DNA of 64,000 nucleotides from an uncultured Methanobrevibacter sp. (GTDB lineage Archaea; Methanobacteriota; Methanobacteria; Methanobacteriales; Methanobacteriaceae). Both the position numbers and the translations under genes were made by a program. Below are positions 53,680-62,334 of this stretch, one piece after another (position 1 is the first letter of the stretch; each line of letters starts with the position of its first letter). The notes beneath the pieces were generated by a model. It did no database searches. It had not been told where the DNA came from and saw only the letters and a list, made by a program, of their open reading frames with translations. Location: contig NZ_CACWVY010000004.1 of the NCBI RefSeq assembly GCF_902764455.1, forward strand, positions 32,742-96,741. Direction: 5' to 3'.

Positions 53680-54510
53680 TCAAGGACGTATCAATCCTTG
53701 AGGAATATCACAATCACTGTAATTTTGAGCTATCTTATCCACAGTTCCATCTTTAAACATTTCATCCAATGTTTTTTGAACCTGATTTTTTAACCCATCA
53801 TTACCCTTTTTGAATGCAACACCATATTTTTCATACTGCAGTGGCTGGTCAATGATATTAAAAGTGCCATTTTGATATTTTTGCGCAAAATGATACTTTG
53901 CACATCCGTAATCAACAATTACAGCATCACAAACTCCAGATTCCAAATCCATAAATATTGAATTAAAGTCATTTAATACATTAATCTTAGCAATTGAATC
54001 TTTAAGGGTTTGGTTATTATTAATAGCATCTAAAGCAGAGCTTGAAATTTCAGTTTCTACTACTTTTCCTTTCAAATCATCAAGTGAAGTTATATTTGAA
54101 TCTGACCTTACAATAACCACCTGAGAATTATTGAAGTAAGGCTTGGACCAGGTATAGTTATTTTCCCTTCCATCAATGGTAAATTCACTCCAAATACAGT
54201 CAACAGAACCTGAATTGAGGTCAACATCTTTTGTGTCCCATGAAATAATTGGTTGAGCTTTGAATGTCCAATTGTTTCTTTTTGCAACCTCCTTTGCAAG
54301 ATCCAAATCGAAACCTACGTATTGACCATTATCGTTCTTATATCCAAAAGGAGGAAACTCTCCGCTGAAACCTACAACAAATGTATTATCATCATTTGTA
54401 ACTTTAGTATTTTCATTTAAAAAATCAAGCATCCCTTCAGCACTAACTGCACCAATCATTAAAGATGCTGCCAATGCCAATGTAAAAAGCAGTATAATAT
54501 TTCTTTTCAT
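53680..54510 (-). CDS. Amino-acid type solute-binding protein (SBP_bac_3)
   Basis: A 276-residue secreted protein: signal peptide (1-24), then the family blocks VVGFSGEFPPFGYKNDNGQY, VGFDLDLAKEVAKRNNWTFK, SGSVDCIWSEFTIDGREN and AVIVDYGCAKYHFAQKY. It would bind a polar amino acid or similar ligand outside the cell. No lipobox is seen after the signal, and no permease or ATPase gene adjoins it, so it either serves a transporter encoded elsewhere or acts as a sensor. Confidence 0.9.
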   Translation of the reverse strand: MKRNIILLFTLALAASLMIGAVSAEGMLDFLNENTKVTNDDNTFVVGFSGEFPPFGYKNDNGQYVGFDLDLAKEVAKRNNWTFKAQPIISWDTKDVDLNSGSVDCIWSEFTIDGRENNYTWSKPYFNNSQVVIVRSDSNITSLDDLKGKVVETEISSSALDAINNNQTLKDSIAKINVLNDFNSIFMDLESGVCDAVIVDYGCAKYHFAQKYQNGTFNIIDQPLQYEKYGVAFKKGNDGLKNQVQKTLDEMFKDGTVDKIAQNYSDCDIPQGLIRP

Positions 54511-54689
54511 TAAAAAACTCCGTTTATAATAATTAATTCAAAATATTTTAATCTTATAAAAAAAAGTTTGTATTTTAAGTTATTTATATATTTTGACAGT
54601 TAATATATGACTGTACTGATATTTGCTTGAAAAAAAGAGAAATTTGAAATAATTATTTAAAAATCATTACATTTATTAAATTTATAAAA

Positions 54690-54730
54690 ATATAAAAAAA
54701 GAAATAGATTAGAATTTAATTTCCAATCTA
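54690..54730 (-). terminator. Probable terminator of the Fe-S flavoprotein gene
   Basis: A 6-bp stem TAGATT/AATCTA (54705-54710 with 54725-54730) that includes the stop codon is followed on the minus strand by TTTCTTTTTTTATATTTTT. Confidence 0.5.
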
Positions 54731-55270
54731 GAATTTCAAACCTAATTCATAAGCTTCTTTTAATTTATTTTTCTGCTCGGTAGCCACAATTCCTGCAGGA
54801 CCTGCGCTTCCCGCATCAACATAGCCAATTACATCATATCCCATGAATGAAAACGGTGAGAATGTTGTAAGTTCAATATATGTAGAATAGGTTCCTTCAG
54901 GCTGATTTTCAGTGAAAATCAATGCAGCTTTTCCGGATAGGCTTTTATCAGGGTTTTGTCCAATTGCATAGAACCTGTCAATAATCAGTTTTCCCTGTGC
55001 TGACATCTGCCCATAATAAATAGGTGTTGCAAAGATAACTCCATCTGCTGCTACAAGTGCATCGATGATTTTATTTCCGTCATCATCCCTTATACATTCA
55101 GGATTTTCAGCACAGTGCATGCATGCTTTACAAGGTGCTATTTCACATTTTTCAAGGAAGAATTTTTCCACTTCCCCTCCGTTTTCTTCTATTCCTTTAA
55201 TCATTTCATCCATCAATACATCACAGTTTCCGCCTTTTCTAGGACTTGCTTGAAGTGCTACAATTTTCAT
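54728..55270 (-). CDS. Flavodoxin family Fe-S flavoprotein (NADPH-dependent reductase-like)
   Basis: A 180-residue protein with KIVALQASPRKGGNCDVLMD at its start (FMN phosphate loop), then CEIAPCKACMHCAENPEC (about residues 45-62, the iron-sulfur cysteine cluster), then GVIFATPIYYGQMSAQGKLI (second flavin loop). It matches the Isf-type flavoproteins of methanogens that move electrons to oxygen or peroxide detoxification or other acceptors. It is a distant relative of the gene at 21124-21852. Monocistronic. Confidence 0.9.
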   Translation of the reverse strand: MKIVALQASPRKGGNCDVLMDEMIKGIEENGGEVEKFFLEKCEIAPCKACMHCAENPECIRDDDGNKIIDALVAADGVIFATPIYYGQMSAQGKLIIDRFYAIGQNPDKSLSGKAALIFTENQPEGTYSTYIELTTFSPFSFMGYDVIGYVDAGSAGPAGIVATEQKNKLKEAYELGLKF

Positions 55271-55335
55271 TTAATATACTCTCCGAATATTAGTTATGAT
55301 AATATATTTTAAAAAGATTATATAAATGTTAACAT

Positions 55336-56061
55336 ATGAGATTGTCAAAATCAAAAGTCAACACCTATCTTAAGTGTCCGCTGGAATTTAAATTTCAATA
55401 TATTGATGAAATTGAAGTCGAGCCAAATAAGTACATGGCTCTGGGCAGTGATGTTCATCTTATAGCTGAGAAGTTTACAGACAAATTCGGCGATGAACTG
55501 GACAATGTAGACATCAGCAATGAACTTATAAAGATTGCATATGATGAAAATATCGGAAATATTGACGAACACATTGACAATCTGAGTTTGTTTTTTAAAA
55601 GGGCATTTGTTGAAAATGACTTTAAACTCCATTCCTTTGAAGATTATCTTTTAGATGAGAAAAACAGGTTTTCAGGTATTTGTGATATTATCCTGGAGGA
55701 TGAAAACGGTGAACTGATAGTCATTGACTACAAAACCGGCAATTCAAATTCCTTTTCCAAATATCGTTTAGAGTTATGCTACTATAAATTGCTTGTTGAA
55801 AATGTAGTTGGAAAACCAGTCAGCCGTGTTGGTGTTTATTTTACAAAAAATGGTCGTTTGAGATTGCTTGACATCTGCGATAATGACAATAAACGTAAAT
55901 ATTTAAGCTATTCTGAAATTAATGATGCTGTTGATACTCTTCATGAGGTCAGATCAAAAATCAATGACAAAAAGTTCCATCCGAACAGACAGTATGTCTG
56001 CAGATTCTGCACATATAGAAAAATCTGTGATGAGTACTGCAATAACCTTATGAAATATTGA
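55336..56061 (+). CDS. PD-(D/E)XK nuclease, Cas4/RecB-like with Fe-S cysteines
   Basis: A 241-residue protein. RLSKSKVNTYLKCPLEFKFQ opens the fold with Cys14; GSDVHLIAEKF holds the conserved His; GICDIILEDENGELIVIDYK gives the Asp and D-x-K active site (IDYKTGN); and the end has CRFCTYRKICDEYC (Cys222, Cys225, Cys231, Cys235). The C14 + CxxC-x5-C pattern is that of the 4Fe-4S cluster in Cas4 and AddB. It should be a DNA exonuclease. No cas1, cas2 or helicase gene adjoins, so it is an orphan and may serve DNA repair. Confidence 0.85.
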   Translation: MRLSKSKVNTYLKCPLEFKFQYIDEIEVEPNKYMALGSDVHLIAEKFTDKFGDELDNVDISNELIKIAYDENIGNIDEHIDNLSLFFKRAFVENDFKLHSFEDYLLDEKNRFSGICDIILEDENGELIVIDYKTGNSNSFSKYRLELCYYKLLVENVVGKPVSRVGVYFTKNGRLRLLDICDNDNKRKYLSYSEINDAVDTLHEVRSKINDKKFHPNRQYVCRFCTYRKICDEYCNNLMKY

Positions 56062-56182
56062 AATTACCATCAATTATTTTAATAGTTTGAATAATAATTT
56101 GATTTTAATTAATCATAAATACTAATATATTAATGATTATGAAATTATTTTAAAAAAGAGATTTAGTAATCTACATCAGATT

Positions 56183-56213
56183 CAAAAAAATAAAAAGAAG
56201 TGAAAAATCACTT
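56183..56213 (-). terminator. Terminator of the second papain-type adhesin
   Basis: A stem AAGTGA/TCACTT (56198-56203 with 56208-56213) reaching into the stop codon is followed on the minus strand by CTTTTTATTTTTTTGAATC. Confidence 0.6.
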
Positions 56214-59200
56214 ACTTAACAGTGATTTTAACACTTTTATTTGCCGCTTTATATTTGGAATTTTCAGAATATTTAATTTTAGCTGTAAATGTTCCTTTTT
56301 TAGTTAATTTAGTTAATTTAAATGTTGCCTGACCTTTTTTATTGGTTGTGGCAGCGTAAGTCTTACCATTAACTTTAATAGTAATTTTTTGACTTTTAAA
56401 TACCTTATTTTTATCTGTTTTTAAGGTGACAACATATTTTTTGGTTTTATCTTTCAGCTTAAATGTCTTTTTAGCAGCAGTTAATTTAGGAATTGCCTTA
56501 TTTACCACAACATTAATCTTAATGGTTTTTCCTTCAATATTTGATTCACCATCATATGTTATTGTTGCAACATATGTTTTTACTGGCAATGTTGATGGAA
56601 TGGCAATTACAGCTTTACCGTCAGTCGGCATTATGGCTTCATATTTTTGATTGTTTAAAATAACTGTTACTTTTCTTCCAACCAGAATATTTCCTGCAGA
56701 ATCCTTCAATGTTACAACAATGTTTTTGCTGGTTCCATAGGTAGTTGTTACTTTTGAAGAAAGTAAAATAACAGTAATCTCTGAAACATGGAATTTAATA
56801 GATCCTGAAACGGAATTGAATTCATCATTACCCTTATAAGTTACATCTGCAGTATATTCACCAGGAAGAAGGTCTGTAAGTTTTGCAATTCCGCCAGCAA
56901 CTTCAACTGAATACATATCACCATTATCCAATACAAAATCAACATCTCCTGTTGCAGCTTTAGGTAAAACAGCCTTTAACACGTCAGCACCATATTCCTT
57001 AACAACAGATAAAGCGAGTGTTGGAGTTGATTTTGTAATTATTAATGTTGTATATTTAATTTCACCAGTGACAAGATTTATAACAGCAACTGTGTAGTTA
57101 CCCTTATCCAGACTAATGTCTGAAACTGCAACACCGAAAGCATTTGTTGTCTGCTTAAATTCTTTTGAACCTATTTTAAATATAACTTCTTTATTTTTAA
57201 GCAAATTACCGCTTCCATCCCTGAATTCTGCATTAATATTTGAATATGAAACATCACCGGAAGCACGGTTTATGGCAATTGTTGATTCGATATTGATTTC
57301 AGATAAAAATACCCTATCATCATAATTTATGTATACTGTATGAAGTCCAGGATCCAGATTAGCGTCAAATGAAGCTACACCTTTACTGTCAGTTTTTAAG
57401 CTATATATTTTACCATCAATGGAAATATTGATTATTTCATTTATGACAGGCTGATTGAAGTTTTTCAAAGTTACTGCGAATTTTTCAGGACCTCCATAAT
57501 ATTTTGATAAAATTGGAGCTGATACAGTATAGTTTGTAGGAGCGTAATCAAATTGGACTGTAGGTGAGAGAATATTGTTGAAATTATAATCTCCGATATA
57601 ATTTGCATAGACTTCATAGTGTCCTTCATCAAGGAAAGTAAGTGCAAGTATTGCTTTTCCATCCTCAACTGAAATAGTGTATTTTTCTGAACCCATAGTA
57701 AATACAACATTTCCGATTGCAGTAGAGTGTGTTAAACTTGCAGTTAATAAAATACCTTCTCCACGTTTGGTTTTTGTAAGTGTAACTGCAGGAGTGGTTT
57801 TATAGACTGTTATCTTTGATTGCTTTTTCTCACCATTACATAAATTTACAGTTGTAATTGTGTGAGTTCCAACCGGCAAATCGGCATCCACGCTAGCATA
57901 TCCGTTACGGTCTGTAGTTGTGAGATATTCTTTTCCATTGATTATGAATTTAACATCCAAGGTTTCAGGCTGCGCACCGCCATACGGATAAATAAAGTTA
58001 GCGCCTATTTTTGTATTCAAATATTCGCCGCTGACAGTAATCACGTCGATTGTAGAATAAACAAAGACATGATTTAAAATTGACTGGCCGTTATATTCAA
58101 ACAGCACAGTGTAATTGCCAACTTCCAAATCCAATTGGAAAATAGCATTTCCGTCTTCATCAGTTACGCCTTTATAAGTTTGATTTGAAACTGTTGCATA
58201 TACAACCTGACCTTTAACAGGATTGCCTTTTTGATCGGTTATTTTAGCTATAGTGCCTGAACTTCCATAATAACTCCAATAATTTGTTGAACGTAATCTA
58301 TAAGGATTATTTGTGACTGAAAAATCTCTGCTGTCTGAGGAAACCCTAAGATTTTGATCACCTGAGTAAACAGCAGTTACATTATAATTTCCTACAGCCA
58401 TATTTCCAAGCTTTAAAGTAGCAACCGCAACTCTGTTATTATCTATAATAACAGGATTAACCTTAACTTTATGAATTTTTCCTAAAACCAGGAAATTAAC
58501 ATAACCTGATGCAGCAACAGGATCTACAGTGGCATTGATAATTACATCAGAACCTAACTGAGTAACTGAAAGTGAACAACTGGAATCTATAGGTAATATT
58601 TCAAGTAAAAATTCTTTCTTCTCACCGCTTGCAGGGTTAACGACAGATACAATATATTTATCAGAGTAAAGATTGATTTTGGCAGTAGCCAAACCATTTT
58701 TATCTGTGGTGGCATTAACTACAGCAGGCACTGAATTTACTCCGTAAATTCCAACGCTGTATGAAATTTTCCTGTTTGAAAGTGCACTACCGTCAGTATT
58801 TAAAAATGAAGCTGAAACATATGAATCCAAAAAGTTCTGAGTGACATCATCAGAATAAATGGTTGTTAAAACTGTAAACTTGGATGAAACAATTTTACCA
58901 CCATATTGTGCGGATACATCATAAACTCCCACAGGCAAGTTTAAATCAAGAACAACAAGTCCTTCATCATCTGTTTTGACAGTGTAATTTTTACCATCCA
59001 CTGAAATTTTAACATTGACTCCTTTTAAAACATCCCCGTCATTTGATACTCTGAGAATATATTTTTCAGACCCGCCATAGAATTTAGATACATCATTGGC
59101 CTGCATAACAAGATTTGAATGGAGAGTTTTAACGACATTAATATTGAAGTTAACCATATTGGAAACAAATCTGCTGGATTTGAATTGTATTGATACATTA

Positions 59201-62007
59201 TATGTTCCTTCTTTTTCGAAAGTAATGTTTAGACAGGCCTTTCCATTATCAACTGTTGCATAATAATCTTGGTCATTAATTTTGAATGCAACCATACCGT
59301 CGATAGGATGCTGAATTCCATCAACGACATAATATTGAGGAAGATTTAAATTGATACTGACTAAATCATCAACACCAACCTTGTCAAACGGATTTGGATC
59401 CTGACCGCCAATTTGATCTAAATCAATTGATATTTCATTTAAAGCATTTAAACGGGTGAACGCTTTTATACATGCTACACTAGGTGACTGTGATTCATAT
59501 AAATCACTCCAGTGAACACCGTCAACGCTATAAAATGAAATGCCCTTATCAAAAGTCATCTTAGTAATTTCATCAGCAGCACATAATGGAATATAAACCA
59601 CATCATCATTGGTAAATTTAACTACAACTTCAAAGGAATCGCCTTTTTTTAAAGAAACTTCATTTTCCAATGGTATTGTATAATATCCTATTTTTTCAGA
59701 AAATCCTTCCTGAGTTGTAACAAGTTTTCCGTTTAAATATACATAAGCAGTGAAATTTGTCGGCTCATCAAAATATGTTGAAAATGCAGATAGAATCTCA
59801 TTATTTTCTGCTGTGAATTTATTTTTTATGTATACATCTTTGCTTTTTATACTGTGATAACCGCTTTTACCGGCATAATCATACTGATAAATATTGGTAT
59901 ATGGCCTATTATCGTTGAGGATAAATGTATAACCGAAACTGATTGGCTGTTGATAAGACAAGTATCCAAAACCATTGTAACCCCAGTTAGCACCCCAACT
60001 GTTCTTAATTATCCATGCTCCGACTGCCTTATTTCCTAAAAAGTCATTGCTTGTAAATTCATCATCCCAACCGACAATAGTAACTGCATGCCCTACGCCT
60101 GTTGATAAATCAATACCAACAGAAACTGCACCGTAATCCATTACTGCCTTTTTAATATATTCATTGTCAAGGAAACTTGTTCTTTCGGGTAAAATATAAA
60201 CATTTTGAACATGGATTAATGAATTATATATTACAGATAATGATGAAAAATCGTCATAAACATCATATATATCATATGTAGGACCAAACCAGCCGGCAAG
60301 ATAAGCTATGAACATATATAAGTTTCCACCTTTATTTGTTACAACATCGGAATCAAATAAAGAATATTCATACATCAGGTTTTTAACGTTTTCTTCAGAA
60401 AAGTCATAATCAATTCCTGTTGCTTTTTTAAGACATGCTTCAAGTGTTGCAATACCTGAAAATGCCCAGCAGTTTCCTCCCTGAATTTGATCTTTTGCAG
60501 AAGTAACATAACCGTACTTTCTTGAATCATAAAAGGAAGGTATGAAGTCAGCTGATTCGGGTGTAAAATTGATTAAAGTAACTGCTTCATAATGATCAAT
60601 ATCATAAACATTTCCATATTTTAAAAATACAGCAGAACTATCATAAACATTGCCTTTATCTGCAACACTAACTTTACGTCCATCAATATAGATAATATCT
60701 CCATCAGCATCTGCGGAATTTATGAAACGATTATTTGTTAAATCGAATGAATCAGAAAGTCTGTTAAATATGGCTCCGCCGCTGACTGCATAAGATTTGT
60801 TGAACTTATTTCCTGCGAGGATAAGACTTCCATACATATTATAGATTGAACCTCCATAATATTGTGCCTGGTTATTTATAAATTCAGAATTTTGAATGGT
60901 GGAATCACACTTTAAGTTACAAATTGCTCCTCCAAAATCAGAATAACCGTTTATAAATGAAGAATCAACAACTTTTAATGTACCTGCAATGTTATAAATT
61001 GCACCACCTGCATCATCTAAGGAAGAATAATCTCTGAAAACAACATGATTAATATCCAATAGTGTAGAAAAGGAAGCTATTACACCACCAAAACTGCTGG
61101 ACTGTGATGTGGAAAATTGAGAATCTTTTAAATATATATTACTGCTGTTGGAATATATTGCACCACCATATTTAGCATTGCTAATATCAAATGAAGAATC
61201 CTGAATATTCAAACGGGATTTTATACCATATATTACTCCTCCAAAACGATTTGCAGAAGAATTAGTAAAAACACAGTTCTGAATATTGGCAATTGAATTA
61301 TAGGTTGCTATAACTCCTCCTGATGAAGCAGCATTGTTATTAAAATAACAATGAGTTAAATTTAAAGTAGTTACTTTATTAACCGGAGTATCACAAATAA
61401 TTACCCCACCACAGGTAGAATCATATACTTTAGAGATATATGAATAAGATAAACTTGGCTGGTAATTAGGATCAATTCTTTCACTATTTTTAAACATGAC
61501 ATTGTCAGCTATTAAATTAGCCTGATTGTTAATGTGAATACCTGTCATTGTCAAATCTTTTAAAATAAAATAAGAATTGTCAGTAACAGTGAAATCAAAT
61601 TTATTTATTAATTTAGAGTTTAAAATAGTTTTTTCAACACTTTCACCTATAAATGTAGTTTTGTATGTTGAAGAAGAATGAATTAAATTTGCTTCAGTTA
61701 TATCATAAACACCATCAGCAAAGTAAACAGTATCTCCAAAATTTATCCTGTCTGACTTATAATATTTATAAGGATTTGATTTGGAACCGTCACCATCACT
61801 ACTGGCAGATGCATCAAAATAAACCACAGATGCAGATAATGAATCAGCAGCCGTCTGGTTTACATCATTACTTACCTGAAGGACTTCTACATCCAAATCA
61901 TTCTGATTAATTGTTTCATTCATTACTTCATTTGCAAATACACAAGAAAAACTAAATAAAATACATGTGCATATGCAAATAAGCAATATAATTTGTTTAT
62001 ATTTCAT
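56212..62007 (-). CDS. Large adhesin-like protein with beta-helix, papain-type (C1A) peptidase and Ig-like repeats
   Basis: A 1931-residue secreted protein (signal peptide about 1-26). Residues about 120-450 are parallel beta-helix repeats; a C1A peptidase follows with DSRKYGYVTSAKDQIQGGNC, Cys513 in NCWAFS, His640 in GHAVTIVGWDD and Asn669 in IKNSWGANWGYNGFGYL, so the catalytic set is complete. A beta domain with FTAENNEILSAFSTYFDEPT follows, similar to the lectin-like domain of Cwp84 and to the same place in the gene at 3180. About ten Ig-like repeats and a Lys-rich terminal module (about 1846-1931) complete it. It shares architecture with the gene at 3180-6743 but is longer. Confidence 0.88.
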   Translation of the reverse strand: MKYKQIILLICICTCILFSFSCVFANEVMNETINQNDLDVEVLQVSNDVNQTAADSLSASVVYFDASASSDGDGSKSNPYKYYKSDRINFGDTVYFADGVYDITEANLIHSSSTYKTTFIGESVEKTILNSKLINKFDFTVTDNSYFILKDLTMTGIHINNQANLIADNVMFKNSERIDPNYQPSLSYSYISKVYDSTCGGVIICDTPVNKVTTLNLTHCYFNNNAASSGGVIATYNSIANIQNCVFTNSSANRFGGVIYGIKSRLNIQDSSFDISNAKYGGAIYSNSSNIYLKDSQFSTSQSSSFGGVIASFSTLLDINHVVFRDYSSLDDAGGAIYNIAGTLKVVDSSFINGYSDFGGAICNLKCDSTIQNSEFINNQAQYYGGSIYNMYGSLILAGNKFNKSYAVSGGAIFNRLSDSFDLTNNRFINSADADGDIIYIDGRKVSVADKGNVYDSSAVFLKYGNVYDIDHYEAVTLINFTPESADFIPSFYDSRKYGYVTSAKDQIQGGNCWAFSGIATLEACLKKATGIDYDFSEENVKNLMYEYSLFDSDVVTNKGGNLYMFIAYLAGWFGPTYDIYDVYDDFSSLSVIYNSLIHVQNVYILPERTSFLDNEYIKKAVMDYGAVSVGIDLSTGVGHAVTIVGWDDEFTSNDFLGNKAVGAWIIKNSWGANWGYNGFGYLSYQQPISFGYTFILNDNRPYTNIYQYDYAGKSGYHSIKSKDVYIKNKFTAENNEILSAFSTYFDEPTNFTAYVYLNGKLVTTQEGFSEKIGYYTIPLENEVSLKKGDSFEVVVKFTNDDVVYIPLCAADEITKMTFDKGISFYSVDGVHWSDLYESQSPSVACIKAFTRLNALNEISIDLDQIGGQDPNPFDKVGVDDLVSINLNLPQYYVVDGIQHPIDGMVAFKINDQDYYATVDNGKACLNITFEKEGTYNVSIQFKSSRFVSNMVNFNINVVKTLHSNLVMQANDVSKFYGGSEKYILRVSNDGDVLKGVNVKISVDGKNYTVKTDDEGLVVLDLNLPVGVYDVSAQYGGKIVSSKFTVLTTIYSDDVTQNFLDSYVSASFLNTDGSALSNRKISYSVGIYGVNSVPAVVNATTDKNGLATAKINLYSDKYIVSVVNPASGEKKEFLLEILPIDSSCSLSVTQLGSDVIINATVDPVAASGYVNFLVLGKIHKVKVNPVIIDNNRVAVATLKLGNMAVGNYNVTAVYSGDQNLRVSSDSRDFSVTNNPYRLRSTNYWSYYGSSGTIAKITDQKGNPVKGQVVYATVSNQTYKGVTDEDGNAIFQLDLEVGNYTVLFEYNGQSILNHVFVYSTIDVITVSGEYLNTKIGANFIYPYGGAQPETLDVKFIINGKEYLTTTDRNGYASVDADLPVGTHTITTVNLCNGEKKQSKITVYKTTPAVTLTKTKRGEGILLTASLTHSTAIGNVVFTMGSEKYTISVEDGKAILALTFLDEGHYEVYANYIGDYNFNNILSPTVQFDYAPTNYTVSAPILSKYYGGPEKFAVTLKNFNQPVINEIINISIDGKIYSLKTDSKGVASFDANLDPGLHTVYINYDDRVFLSEINIESTIAINRASGDVSYSNINAEFRDGSGNLLKNKEVIFKIGSKEFKQTTNAFGVAVSDISLDKGNYTVAVINLVTGEIKYTTLIITKSTPTLALSVVKEYGADVLKAVLPKAATGDVDFVLDNGDMYSVEVAGGIAKLTDLLPGEYTADVTYKGNDEFNSVSGSIKFHVSEITVILLSSKVTTTYGTSKNIVVTLKDSAGNILVGRKVTVILNNQKYEAIMPTDGKAVIAIPSTLPVKTYVATITYDGESNIEGKTIKINVVVNKAIPKLTAAKKTFKLKDKTKKYVVTLKTDKNKVFKSQKITIKVNGKTYAATTNKKGQATFKLTKLTKKGTFTAKIKYSENSKYKAANKSVKITVK

Positions 62008-62334
62008 TAAAAAACACCCGATATTTTTTTAAATAATTTTTTCTTAATTAATACATTAATTAATATGTAAATCCACCATATATATAATTTTTTTAAAAAT
62101 TTTTTATATTGAAGCATATTGGCATGGAAAAAAAGAAATTTAAAAACAATTAATGAATATCAAAATGAAAAAAATATTGAAAATATATCAGGAGTCATTT
62201 TAGGAAAATATTAAAAAATTTTCAAAAAAGTAATCTGTTAATAATATTTTTTGACTTGAAAAAAAGTACGCGTTATTTAAAATAAAAAAAAAGAGGAGTT
62301 TAATATAATAAACTCCTTTAAACGTGTTTAAATT
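62008..62334. other. Noncoding stretch with promoter and terminator
   Basis: About 327 bases without a supported gene. The left end holds a TATA-like TTATATATATGG (minus strand, 62078-62089) ahead of the papain-type gene; the right end holds the terminator of the gene ending at 62335. Confidence 0.5.
62281..62317 (-). terminator. Terminator of the edge adhesin
   Basis: A perfect 9-bp stem AGGAGTTTA/TAAACTCCT (62294-62302 with 62309-62317) is followed on the minus strand by CTTTTTTTTTTATTTT. Confidence 0.7.
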
